DNA from: Gemella morbillorum
GTDB taxonomy: Bacteria; Bacillota; Bacilli; Staphylococcales; Gemellaceae
Direction: 5' to 3'
NCBI RefSeq assembly: GCF_900476045.1
Contig: NZ_LS483440.1
Location: 1,488,001 to 1,552,000 of the forward strand
Length of the DNA: 64,000 bases
Below the pieces are notes generated by a model. The model was not told where the DNA came from, ran no database searches, and worked only from the letters and a program-made list of their open reading frames with translations. This document shows, piece by piece, positions 19,410 through 27,462 of the stretch (the first letter of the stretch is position 1; the number at the start of each line of letters is the position of its first letter). Position numbers and translations under genes: made by a program.

Positions 19410-20632
19410 TACTTATTCTCCCCCCCTGTAATTTGTAGGAAACGATCCTCTAACGACGTAGTTAGTTCTCGAACAGAATCTAATTCCACATTGTTGGTTA
19501 CTAAATATGTAATTACTCTAGCTTTATCTTCTCTAGAAATATTTTCAAAAATAAATCCTTCTTTTGTTAATTCATAGTGAATACCAAGTTCACGGATTAA
19601 TACCTCTGCTTTTTCTACATCATATGTTGAGATTAAAGTTTTTATTGTTTCATCTGCCACAAGTCTATCTAATTTATCATCAGCGATAATACGACCTTTT
19701 TCAATAACTATAACTCTATCACTTACCTTCTCAATTTCATCTAGTAAATGAGAAGAAATTAAAATTGATACCCCTGTTGAAGCTATTTCTTTTAGCTTAT
19801 TACGGAAGTCTTGAACACCTTGTGGGTCTAAACCATTTACCGGTTCATCTAATATAAGTATTTTCGGATCATTTAATAAAGCTTGAGCTAGACCTAAACG
19901 TTGACGCATACCTAATGAATAAGTTTTTACTTTTTTTCTAATAACTTTGCTTAATCCAACAAATTCTACCAGTTCCTTCATACGAGCACGACTTACTTTT
20001 TTACCACATACGCGTGCCATTTGTTTTAGATTTGACCATCCTGACATATAGTTATAAAATTCAGGAGTTTCTATCATAGCACCTACTTCTTTAAGCATTT
20101 TTACTTTTCCTAATCCAAGTGGTTTTTCAAAACAATAAACTTCTCCTTTAGTTGTTTTTGTTAATCCAACTAACATTCGCATTATTGTTGTTTTCCCACT
20201 TCCATTAGGTCCAAGAAGTCCTATAATTTCACCTTCATGCATATCGAAGCTAATATCTTCAACAATTGTCTTTAATCCTATACGTTTTTTTAAGCCTAAC
20301 ACTTCTAAAACAGGTTTTTTCTTATCTTCCTTTTTTTCAGGAAGAATTTCATCTTTAACTTCTTGTTTTATTAAAGCTTGTTTTAATTCATTACGATCTA
20401 AAACCACTGTTTCTTCATAATGATTTTCTTGAGGTTTTTCTGACTCTTCGTTTATCTCCACAGAATTCGTATTCGATTCTTCATGATACTTTCTTGTAAG
20501 AGTAGATTCACCTTCTATATCTACTTGTTTTCTTATTTTACTCAACAGTGTCGCATAATCTTCTGATTTTGCACCCTTATTTGTTACTTCTTCATCTCTT
20601 AATAGTTCTTTGTTTTCATCTGAATTTGTCAT
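19409..20632 (-). CDS. ABC transporter ATP-binding protein with long acidic N-terminal extension
   Basis: The ATPase domain (about 107-330) has Walker A GLLGPNGSGKTT, signature YSLGMRQRLGLAQAL, Walker B ILILDEPVNGLDP and the H-loop SSHLLDE. It drives the permease downstream. The first 105 residues are an unusual, charged, probably disordered extension rich in Glu, Lys and Asn, not normal for this family (usually about 300 residues). The SD AAAGGAA lies about 14 bases before the ATG, longer than usual; the extension has no other good internal start, so I keep the full frame. Confidence 0.88.
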   Translation of the reverse strand: MTNSDENKELLRDEEVTNKGAKSEDYATLLSKIRKQVDIEGESTLTRKYHEESNTNSVEINEESEKPQENHYEETVVLDRNELKQALIKQEVKDEILPEKKEDKKKPVLEVLGLKKRIGLKTIVEDISFDMHEGEIIGLLGPNGSGKTTIMRMLVGLTKTTKGEVYCFEKPLGLGKVKMLKEVGAMIETPEFYNYMSGWSNLKQMARVCGKKVSRARMKELVEFVGLSKVIRKKVKTYSLGMRQRLGLAQALLNDPKILILDEPVNGLDPQGVQDFRNKLKEIASTGVSILISSHLLDEIEKVSDRVIVIEKGRIIADDKLDRLVADETIKTLISTYDVEKAEVLIRELGIHYELTKEGFIFENISREDKARVITYLVTNNVELDSVRELTTSLEDRFLQITGGENK

Positions 20633-21045
20633 TATTTGTAGAAGATTCCTTTCTTATAAATTTTCTTTTATATTATATCATACTTATACTATTATTTCCA
20701 TTAAATAATAAATAATTATTTTTTATTTTATCAAATATGTACACACTTGTATTTTTGTCTCTATTTCAAAATTTCTTGTATTTTCTTTTACTTGTTATAA
20801 AGCTATGAAATAAAAAACTTTTCAAGCTATTTACTTTATATTAATGCTATACTCACTGTATCTTAAAATTTAGATTATACTTGTACATACTAGAAAATAA
20901 AATTTCTAAACATTAATCAATATTTTTTCATATTATAATATAATTAAATTTTCAACGAAAACCTATATTTGTTCTTACAATACTCTTCTATAATTTAAGA
21001 ATTTAATTTCTTTTTCAGAAATTATACTATTAACTTTTATATAAA
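20633..21045. other. Intergenic region with promoter only
   Basis: About 410 bases of AT-rich DNA. An extended -10 (TGATATAAT, -10 at 20672-20677) on the minus strand is the probable promoter of the ABC operon at 18588-20632. Apart from that I see no ORF with a ribosome binding site, no strong repeat and no RNA gene. Confidence 0.6.
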
Positions 21046-21082
21046 AAATGATGATTATACTTTATCGATATAATCATCATTT
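21046..21082 (-). terminator. Terminator after the 469-residue permease gene
   Basis: A 14-bp perfect stem (21046-21059 with 21069-21082) with a 9-nt loop, then TTTT on the minus strand. Confidence 0.85.
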
Positions 21083-21102
21083 CTTCTATGATCTTATTTT
21101 TT

Positions 21103-22512
21103 TTAAATTCTTATGAAAAAACGACTAACTTTCCAAAGAATATATGGAACTAACGTTAGGCATATTGCTAGTGATAATAAACCATTCATTCTGAATGTTT
21201 TGAAAAGAATTATTAAACCAAATGCTATTACACCTATTAATAAAATTAGATATCCTAAAATTTCTACCTTAGCAATAGAGAAAAATATCCCTTCTCTTTC
21301 AACATTATGTCTTTTGTATACTTTACTCATAATTATTGCAAGTACCGTCAACACCCCTAACCATAAGCATATATAGCCTGGTTGCTCATATTTGAAATAG
21401 TAGAATATCGGCATATATCTTGGATTAAATGCAGCAGGATTTTCCAACCATCTCTCTTTTCCTAACGCTCTCATTACCAATTCCATAAAACCTAGCAAAT
21501 AGCCATACGATGTTAGAACTGGAATGTATAAAGCTCCCATACTCACTACACTGCCACAAAAACTAGCAAAGATTGCACCTAGTAGGATTAACCCTATTCC
21601 TAAATAAAATGTTTTTGAATATGCACTAAAAGCATTACTAATATTATAAATATCCCCTACTACACTTGCTTTTACAATAAATATATTCACTATGCCTACC
21701 AATATTGAAGCAACTAGTAATATTAGTAAACTTAAGATAAGTTTTGCGAAATATACCCTCTCTTTTTTAAATGGCAAACTCGAAACAAATTTACCAAAAC
21801 TTGTATGGTACTCCGTCCCAAATATTAATAGTGCAATCAAGGTAATTAGTATATAGTACCCTATATTTGTATCTATTGTATAAAGAGTTTCTTTAATTTC
21901 TAATTTATCTTTCCCTAAATTCTCTTTTGCAAAGTCAAAGATTTTTATGTGATTATAATTTATAACTGGTGGATAAATTTTATTTAACTCCTCTCGAAGC
22001 TTCACATGCTTTTCACTTTCTGGTTGTTCAGCCAAAAATTCATGATACTTACCTGTATATTCTAACTCTTCTTTTGTTAGATACCTTTTATATTCCTCGT
22101 GATACTCTCCATAGGTGTAATTTAAATCACCCTGTGGGGTGTAAAAAGTTATAAGCCCACTTATAGGATATTCTGTTAAATATGCACCTACAGCATATCT
22201 ATGCAAAAGATAATCATAACTTTCTTTTGAAATTTTCCCATTGTAACTATTTATATAGTTATGTTTCTCTATATCTATCTTTTGATATTGTTGATTTTTT
22301 TTCTCTTTATTGTTCAGTTCACTAACTTTTTCGCGAGCCTCAACCCCGATATTTTTTTCAAATTCGTAACTAGCAATCTCACGTTTAAGTCCATTCAACT
22401 GCTTAGATGCTGTCAACGTTGTGAAAAGTGTAAATCCTAGTAATAAAATAATTATAGCAATAAAATATTTCTTCACATAAATTCGTATGATTTTCAAAAT
22501 ATCTCTAATCAT
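21103..22512 (-). CDS. ABC-2 type membrane protein of the GntR-linked ABC locus
   Basis: The 469 residues have one N-terminal helix (about 13-33), then a roughly 180-residue hydrophilic extracytoplasmic stretch (about 35-215) rich in Tyr, Lys and Glu, then six or more helices (about 217-465). TEYHTSFGKFVSSLPFKKERVY after the second helix is the cytoplasmic coupling segment of ABC-2 permeases. Its start overlaps the ATPase end by 8 bases, so it is the permease of that ATPase. The arrangement resembles B. subtilis ytrA-ytrB-ytrC loci, which respond to cell-wall stress; substrate unknown. Confidence 0.8.
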   Translation of the reverse strand: MIRDILKIIRIYVKKYFIAIIILLLGFTLFTTLTASKQLNGLKREIASYEFEKNIGVEAREKVSELNNKEKKNQQYQKIDIEKHNYINSYNGKISKESYDYLLHRYAVGAYLTEYPISGLITFYTPQGDLNYTYGEYHEEYKRYLTKEELEYTGKYHEFLAEQPESEKHVKLREELNKIYPPVINYNHIKIFDFAKENLGKDKLEIKETLYTIDTNIGYYILITLIALLIFGTEYHTSFGKFVSSLPFKKERVYFAKLILSLLILLVASILVGIVNIFIVKASVVGDIYNISNAFSAYSKTFYLGIGLILLGAIFASFCGSVVSMGALYIPVLTSYGYLLGFMELVMRALGKERWLENPAAFNPRYMPIFYYFKYEQPGYICLWLGVLTVLAIIMSKVYKRHNVEREGIFFSIAKVEILGYLILLIGVIAFGLIILFKTFRMNGLLSLAICLTLVPYILWKVSRFFIRI

Positions 22513-23377
22513 TTTCTGCTCCTCCTTTATTATTTATAATAAATATATCTTCTAAAAGAACCGGCAGTTCATCACATTGTAATGGTGCGCTTTCTTGTAT
22601 TAAATCTCTAGTTTCTTCAAAGCTACCGCGCACTAATACTATATAAACTCTACCTATATTACTTACTATTCTCACACTATCTAAATTAGCAAACTCATCT
22701 GGAATCTTATCTTCATACACCAGTTGATATTTGCTATATTCCATCTTATCAACCTCTTTACCATATTTACCTGTTGTATCTATGTATATAATCTTATCGC
22801 TAATATTTTCTAAATAATCTAATTGATGGCTACTTACCAGTATTCCAACACCGCTATCTTGAGCTTCTATAATATAATTAATAATAAGTTTTATATTTAT
22901 TATATCTATTCCGTCTAATGGCTCGTCTAATAGTAAAAAGTTTGTTCTACAGGCTAAACCTAAAATCACTCCAAAAATTACCGTCTGACCTTTTGACAAC
23001 TCTGTTATTTTTTTATTTAGAGAGATCTTATTTTTTACCAACTCTTTTTCAAAATAATCTTTGTCAAAATTCTCGTAAGCTAGCTCGTAATATTTTATAA
23101 TATTTTTTATCTTTGTATATTTAAAATAATCGAACTTATCAGGAATATAAATTATATTACTTTTCAAATTATTTTGTTCTATGTTAACAGCATCTATAGT
23201 AATTTCTCCTATATCCAACTGATAAATTCCAGTTATTAATTTTAGAAGTGTTGTTTTACCGCTACCATTTCTTCCTACTAAAGAAACAACTTCTCCACTT
23301 TCAACTTCTAAATTAATATTATTCAAAACTTCTTTCTTTTCAAATTTTTTACTCAGATTTTTTATTTCTAACTTCAT
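22505..23377 (-). CDS. ABC transporter ATP-binding protein (YtrB-like)
   Basis: The ATPase has Walker A SLVGRNGSGKTTLLKL, Walker B FLLLDEPLDGID and the H-loop SSHQLDYLE. The signature is divergent (LSKGQTVIFGVILGLA rather than LSGGQ). The frame is open to 23440, but the ATG at 23377 (MKLEIKNLSKKF) has AAGGAGG 7-8 bases upstream and matches the usual start, giving 290 residues. It overlaps the preceding 52-residue ORF and the following permease gene, consistent with coupled translation in the GntR-led operon. Confidence 0.88.
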   Translation of the reverse strand: MKLEIKNLSKKFEKKEVLNNINLEVESGEVVSLVGRNGSGKTTLLKLITGIYQLDIGEITIDAVNIEQNNLKSNIIYIPDKFDYFKYTKIKNIIKYYELAYENFDKDYFEKELVKNKISLNKKITELSKGQTVIFGVILGLACRTNFLLLDEPLDGIDIINIKLIINYIIEAQDSGVGILVSSHQLDYLENISDKIIYIDTTGKYGKEVDKMEYSKYQLVYEDKIPDEFANLDSVRIVSNIGRVYIVLVRGSFEETRDLIQESAPLQCDELPVLLEDIFIINNKGGAEND

Positions 23378-23507
23378 AGCTTTCAACCTCCTTATACCTT
23401 GATATAACTTTTTCTTCCAATTTTTCTTTTGATAATCCAATAAAACGCCATTCTAATAATATTTTTTCCAAAATTGTTTCTAATTTTTTCTCACTAACTT
23501 TTTCCAT
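23349..23507 (-). CDS. Small conserved-looking ORF between GntR and ABC ATPase (52 residues)
   Basis: This ORF starts 2 bases after the GntR stop codon, with GGAG about 10 bases upstream, and overlaps the ATPase start by 29 bases. It encodes a charged helical peptide beginning MEKVSEKKLETILEKILLEW and ending KKSE, with Trp/Arg/Phe in the middle (LLEWRFIGLSKEKLEEK). There is no signal peptide or membrane helix. Tight packing in the operon supports translation; the function is unknown. Confidence 0.65.
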   Translation of the reverse strand: MEKVSEKKLETILEKILLEWRFIGLSKEKLEEKVISRYKEVESYEVRNKKSE

Positions 23508-23509
23508 AT

Positions 23510-23875
23510 TTATTTCTCCATAAATACTTCATCTATTTTTTTTATCAAATCTTCTTTTGTAATTCCACAAATTTTTGCCTCTCTCACCAATTCTTCTAAT
23601 AAAGTATCTATTAGCTCATAATTAGGTTTTATGGCATCCAAATTTTCTGTTATAAACGTACCACGTCCTACAATCGTTACTATTATTTTTTCTTTTTCTA
23701 ACTCCTGATACGCCTTCTGAACCGTACTAATATTAACATTTAAAATCTTTGCAAATTCTCGAATTGATGGCATTTTATCATTTTCTTTTAACATTCCTTT
23801 TGTTATTAATTTTTTTGTTTCATCTACAACCTGTTTGTATAAAGGCTTCTGCGAACTACTATCTAATTTAAACAT
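23510..23875 (-). CDS. GntR-family regulator, YtrA subfamily
   Basis: A short 121-residue repressor-type protein. The winged helix occupies about 10-75, with PLYKQVVDETKKLI, MPSIREFAKILNVNISTVQKAYQELEKE and GRGTFI as the wing. Only about 45 residues follow, the hallmark of the YtrA subgroup that controls ABC transporters. The SD GGAAGGAGG is strong. It is first in the operon with the 52-residue ORF, ATPase and permease. The promoter contains AAGTGTA dyads that are the obvious autoregulatory operators. Confidence 0.92.
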   Translation of the reverse strand: MFKLDSSSQKPLYKQVVDETKKLITKGMLKENDKMPSIREFAKILNVNISTVQKAYQELEKEKIIVTIVGRGTFITENLDAIKPNYELIDTLLEELVREAKICGITKEDLIKKIDEVFMEK

Positions 23876-23905
23876 AATTTACCTCCTTCCAGTTATAAAA
23901 ATCCT

Positions 23906-23972
23906 AAGTGTATTGTTTCTCGCCATACACTTCTTACACTTTAAGTGTACCACATAGAACCATACATTTCAA
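23906..23972 (-). promoter_or_regulatory. GntR operon promoter and two AAGTGTA-type operators
   Basis: On the minus strand TTGAAA (23967-23972), 17 bases, TACACT (23944-23949). The -10 is embedded in a perfect 15-bp dyad TACACTT-T-AAGTGTA (23935-23949). A second perfect dyad, AAGTGTAT-N11-ATACACTT (23906-23932), lies just downstream. Shared half-sites argue for one dimeric regulator binding both, most simply the GntR protein itself. Confidence 0.8.
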
Positions 23973-24023
23973 GTTATTTATAAATATCTTTATTCATGGT
24001 ATAATTACCACGAGGTGATTGCT

Positions 24024-24590
24024 ATGAAACATACTCTTAGAAAGAAGTTTCTACATATTAGAAATAATCTTGATACAACATACCAAATTCAAGCAACAGA
24101 AAAAATATTCAAAACATTAGAAGAAAGTGATATTTTTAAAAATTCGCAAAAAATATTTATTTATATTGGTTTTGGAAGTGAAATTCAAACAGAATATCTT
24201 ATTAAAAAATATATAAAGAGTAAAGAAATTTTTGTACCTAAAATAGTAAACGGCGTTATGAAACTGGTAAAAATTAAAAATTGGGCTGGCCTCTCTGCAG
24301 GTCATTTCAATGTTCTCGAACCTATACAAAATGACTTCTATACCGAGGGGATAGATCTTGTTATTACACCATCAATTGTTTTTGATAAAAACGGCTATCG
24401 TCTAGGATACGGTAAAGGATATTACGATAAATATTTCAATGAAAATAAATATAAAACTAGCATTGGTTTATCTTTTGAGAAACTACTTCAAGAAGAAATT
24501 CCTAAAGAAAAACATGATAAAAATGTCGATTTAATTATTACAGAAGAAAGGATTATTGTTATTAATGAAAAGCATAGTAGTAACTACTAG
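24024..24590 (+). CDS. 5-formyltetrahydrofolate cyclo-ligase
   Basis: Converts 5-formyl-THF to 5,10-methenyl-THF with ATP, a folate repair step. The family motif is RLGYGKGYYDKYF (about 130-142), with PKIVNGVMKLVKI in the substrate region. The frame opens at a GTG (24015), but GAGGTGAT overlaps that codon and serves the ATG at 24024 (MKHTLRKKF), giving 188 residues. An extended -10 (TGGTATAAT, 24000-24005) lies only about 20 bases upstream, so the mRNA leader is very short. It overlaps the next gene by 26 bases. Confidence 0.92.
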   Translation: MKHTLRKKFLHIRNNLDTTYQIQATEKIFKTLEESDIFKNSQKIFIYIGFGSEIQTEYLIKKYIKSKEIFVPKIVNGVMKLVKIKNWAGLSAGHFNVLEPIQNDFYTEGIDLVITPSIVFDKNGYRLGYGKGYYDKYFNENKYKTSIGLSFEKLLQEEIPKEKHDKNVDLIITEERIIVINEKHSSNY

Positions 24591-25338
24591 TGTAAAAACA
24601 AATAATGAACTTAATGAAAGAGCTCATAATATTGCAAAATTTCTTAATTTTAATTACATCCCTCGTAACAAAAGGACAATTAAGCAAATGTTAATACAAG
24701 CAGATGGTGTCGTAGTCGTTTATAAAACTAAACTTAGTTATTTTGAAGGTGATAAAGAACTTTTCTTCCATTTAGATACTAGTGCTTTGAAGATAAAAAA
24801 TAATGATAACGAACCTTTGATAGAAATAATAGGTAGTGAAAAGCAAAACATTTTGGATTGTACGATGGGGCTTGCTGGCGATAGTATTATTCTTAGTTAC
24901 TATGAGCACAAAGTTACGGCTCTTGAAAAGAATAAAATTATTTATTTAATCGTAAGCAATGGTCTGAAAAATTACATTTCTCATGATGAAAAAATAAACT
25001 CCTCTATGAGAAGAATAATCACGCATAATATTGATAGTGTTAAATTTTTAAAAAACTGTCCTGATAATTCTTTCGATATAGTTTATTTTGATCCTATGTT
25101 CTCTCATAATATAGAAGAATCAAAAAACTTAGCTGGCATTGAAACACTGGCAAATCAAGATTTTCCTACCGCTGATTTTTTGACTGAAGCCAAACGTGTC
25201 GCAAAAAAGAAAGTTATAGTAAAAGCTCACTTTAAAGATGATATTTTTGAAAAATTTGACTTTATTCGCTTAACGCGTAAAAATACTAAATTTCACTATG
25301 GATATATCGACACTAATATAGAAAAAGCCAAGAACTAA
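24565..25338 (+). CDS. Class I SAM-dependent methyltransferase, RsmJ-like
   Basis: About 257 residues. The SAM-binding region is NILDCTMGLAGDSIILSYY (about 96-114) and the second conserved motif is FDIVYFDPMFSHN (about 173-185), resembling the DATxGLGxD and YLDPMFP motifs of RsmJ (16S rRNA G1516 methyltransferase, DUF548). An additional N-terminal region (about 1-90) with ERAHNIAKFLNFNYIPRNKR is typical of the Firmicute versions. It overlaps the cyclo-ligase gene; MKSIVV is the chosen start. The substrate is inferred only from the family. Confidence 0.78.
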   Translation: MKSIVVTTSVKTNNELNERAHNIAKFLNFNYIPRNKRTIKQMLIQADGVVVVYKTKLSYFEGDKELFFHLDTSALKIKNNDNEPLIEIIGSEKQNILDCTMGLAGDSIILSYYEHKVTALEKNKIIYLIVSNGLKNYISHDEKINSSMRRIITHNIDSVKFLKNCPDNSFDIVYFDPMFSHNIEESKNLAGIETLANQDFPTADFLTEAKRVAKKKVIVKAHFKDDIFEKFDFIRLTRKNTKFHYGYIDTNIEKAKN

Positions 25339-25365
25339 GTCTATAACTTAATTCTTGGTTTTTCA
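25324..25365. terminator. Bidirectional terminator between convergent genes
   Basis: CCAAGAACTAAG and CTTAATTCTTGG (one mismatch) form a 12-bp stem with flanking A and T runs, between the methyltransferase gene and the UPF0223 gene. Confidence 0.82.
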
Positions 25366-25607
25366 TTTTTCATTTCTTTTGTGGTTAAATACCCATCATA
25401 TCCTGTAATTTCTTTAAAATCACGATATAAAGAGTTCTCTTCTGACTTTGCACGAACAATAGATTTAAAGTCTTTATAAACCTTTTTATACTCTTCTAAC
25501 TCTACTCCTTTTAGATAACATTCTTCTATAGTATCTAAAAATTTAATAATAATGGTTATCTCCTCAGATGTATATAATGCGTAATCTATAGGATAATCAA
25601 ATTCCAT
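25341..25607 (-). CDS. UPF0223 family protein
   Basis: An 88-residue helical protein of unknown function, similar in pattern to B. subtilis YktA: MEFDYPIDYALYTSEEITIIIKF at the start, a middle Lys/Glu helix and FKEITGYDGY near 64-73. No catalytic motif is visible. It follows the response regulator gene by 10 bases and is probably co-transcribed with it. Confidence 0.82.
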   Translation of the reverse strand: MEFDYPIDYALYTSEEITIIIKFLDTIEECYLKGVELEEYKKVYKDFKSIVRAKSEENSLYRDFKEITGYDGYLTTKEMKNEKPRIKL

Positions 25608-25617
25608 ATATCTTTAC

Positions 25618-26292
25618 CTATTCAAAAGTATATCCAACACCACGTACAGTTCTTAGATTTTTATCATAACCAATTTTTCTAAGCTCCTTACGTAATCCTG
25701 AAATATAAACTTCAATAGCATTGATTGTTGTTTCAGAATCAACACCCCAAACACGATCAAATATTTCTTCTTTCTCCAAAATAATATTATTATTAATCAC
25801 AAAGAACGATAGCAATTCTAAATACTTTCCTTTAATTGTATCTAGTGTTCCTGCATTAGAGGTAACAAGCTCATTTTTTAAATCTAACACAAGATCTTTA
25901 TACGTTACTTCGTTTTCAGCTTTAAGATTACTTTCCCTTTGTAATAAATTAGAGATTGTAGTCGTTAAAAGAGAAGCATCCGCTACACGTGGAAGATACT
26001 CTGTTACTCTATGTTTCATCACTCTTGCTTTTTCTTCTGTAGATTCAGCAATAGTAAGCACGATAACTGGTATTTTAAGCTCTTTATCTTCGCGGATATA
26101 GTCTAATAAATCTAATCCACCTTTCCCAGGTAGGATACTATCAGCGATTACAAAATCATAAATATTATTGTCTATAAGTTTCTGTCCATCAAGCCCATTA
26201 TAAGAAACATCTACATCAAATTTATCTGCAACAGCAGCTTTCAATGATGAAGCTAAAAATTTATCATCTTCTACAATAAGTGCTTTAAGCAT
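25618..26292 (-). CDS. OmpR-family response regulator, apparently orphan
   Basis: The receiver domain (about 1-115) has the acidic pocket VEDD, the phospho-acceptor Asp in VIADSILPGKGG (about 51-57) and the Thr in VIVLT (about 76-80). The usual Lys of DYLxKP is replaced by Arg (TEYLPRVAD), which may alter phosphorylation signalling. The C-terminal winged helix (about 130-224) ends RTVRGVGYTFE as in OmpR/PhoB proteins. No histidine kinase gene is adjacent; only UPF0223 and VanZ-like genes flank it. Confidence 0.88.
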   Translation of the reverse strand: MLKALIVEDDKFLASSLKAAVADKFDVDVSYNGLDGQKLIDNNIYDFVIADSILPGKGGLDLLDYIREDKELKIPVIVLTIAESTEEKARVMKHRVTEYLPRVADASLLTTTISNLLQRESNLKAENEVTYKDLVLDLKNELVTSNAGTLDTIKGKYLELLSFFVINNNIILEKEEIFDRVWGVDSETTINAIEVYISGLRKELRKIGYDKNLRTVRGVGYTFE

Positions 26293-26381
26293 TAATAACT
26301 CCTCCTTTTATTTTTTATTTACCTTAGGATATTATTTTATAACTTTTCCAAAGAAAATACAACTAAAAAGTAAGATATATT

Positions 26382-26789
26382 TTACCTTTTTTTTAATATT
26401 TTAATGAAAGGCAACGCATAAGAAATTATAATCCCAAATAACACTCCTCCACTATCAATCAAAACATCCATAAAGTTACCATCTCGGCCTATTACAAATG
26501 TCTGATGAAACTCATCACTTACCGCATAAGAAAAGCAAAATAAAAAACTAATAAAGAAACTTGTTTCCAACTGTATCTTTTCTCTTCCGGTCTGAAATAT
26601 ATTAGAAAAATAAGCAAAGGCAAAAAAACCTAGAATTGCATATTCGCTAAAATGGCCTAACTTTCTTACAAACAAGTTACTAGCGAGCTTTGTTGATTCT
26701 ACTCCAGGCTGGTTAGAAAATAAAAATATACAAATGCAAACTAAGATTAGCATTGCTAATGAAAAGTATTTTTTATATAAAATTCTAAT
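26382..26789 (-). CDS. VanZ-like membrane protein, apparent ATT start
   Basis: A small VanZ-family membrane protein (VanZ gives low-level teicoplanin resistance in enterococci; most relatives are uncharacterised). Helices lie around LAMLILVCICIFLF, the HFSEYAILGFFAF region and two more; SNQPG, KLGHFSEYAILG and DEFHQTF...GRDGNFMDVLID are family motifs. The first ATG (26753) would start inside TM1 without a ribosome binding site. AAAGGAG (26798-26804) is spaced 8 bases from an in-frame ATT (26787-26789) that adds a basic segment, RILYKKYFSLA. I therefore place the start there. Confidence 0.75.
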   Translation of the reverse strand: MRILYKKYFSLAMLILVCICIFLFSNQPGVESTKLASNLFVRKLGHFSEYAILGFFAFAYFSNIFQTGREKIQLETSFFISFLFCFSYAVSDEFHQTFVIGRDGNFMDVLIDSGGVLFGIIISYALPFIKILKKR

Positions 26790-27044
26790 AAAAATTTCTC
26801 CTTTAATAATTATTTTATATTCTTCTTTCTACTCTAATCATACCATATTATCAAAACAAATGATATTAATTATAAGTAAAATAAACAAAAAAAATACTTT
26901 TTCTTTTTAAAAAACTTTCAAGAATTACGAAAATAAATAGTGTTTTCAATGTTTTACAGATATATTTACGCTAATTACTGATTTACTATCTTAATTTAAT
27001 ATTAAAAATTTAAAAATTTTCAACAAAAAATATATTTTATATGA

Positions 27045-27050
27045 TATAAT
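27045..27050 (+). promoter_or_regulatory. Extended -10 promoter of the DUF1904 gene
   Basis: TGATATAAT (-10 at 27045-27050) about 38 bases before the start codon; no good -35. Confidence 0.55.
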
Positions 27051-27087
27051 AAAAGAAAACGAATACAAAATTTGGAGGTTTATTATT

Positions 27088-27405
27088 ATGCCAAGAATAG
27101 TTGCTAGAGGAATTAAAAAAGAAGATTTGAAAAAAGTTAGCGCAGAGCTTTTTGATACTATTGCAGAAATTATCGATCGCCCTCGTGGTGCTTTCACTCT
27201 TGACTTAGTAGAAAGTGTTGCTATCTTAGATGGCGAAGAAATTAGTCGCGCTAATATCGAAATCGGTTGGGTTGCTCGCCCAGTAGAAGTTTGCGAAAAA
27301 GTTGCAAATGCTGTTGGCGAAATTATCAAACCTTTAGGATACGAGACTGTTATGGTTTCATTCAAGAGCATTGACTTAGCATACGAATTTACTTTTACTA
27401 AATAA
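27088..27405 (+). CDS. DUF1904 family protein (tautomerase-like)
   Basis: The 105-residue protein starts MPRIVARGIKKEDLKKVS, so Pro2 would be exposed after Met removal, as in the 4-oxalocrotonate tautomerase superfamily to which DUF1904 is related. The rest is consistent with two beta-alpha-beta units: VESVAILDGE...PRGAFTLDL and IEIGWVARP...VMVSFKSID. A strong SD (TTTGGAGG) lies upstream. It is monocistronic between the VanZ-like gene and the ABC exporter, with a terminator. The enzyme activity is not established. Confidence 0.82.
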   Translation: MPRIVARGIKKEDLKKVSAELFDTIAEIIDRPRGAFTLDLVESVAILDGEEISRANIEIGWVARPVEVCEKVANAVGEIIKPLGYETVMVSFKSIDLAYEFTFTK

Positions 27406-27413
27406 TTAAAAAT

Positions 27414-27462
27414 ACGAGAGTATTATTTTGGTATTTATCTTAATTTTACTCTCGTTTTTTTA
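27414..27462 (+). terminator. Terminator after the DUF1904 gene
   Basis: ACGAGAGTA (27414-27422) and TACTCTCGT (27447-27455) form a 9-bp stem with a 24-nt loop, followed by TTTTTTT; convergent with the ABC exporter. Confidence 0.78.
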
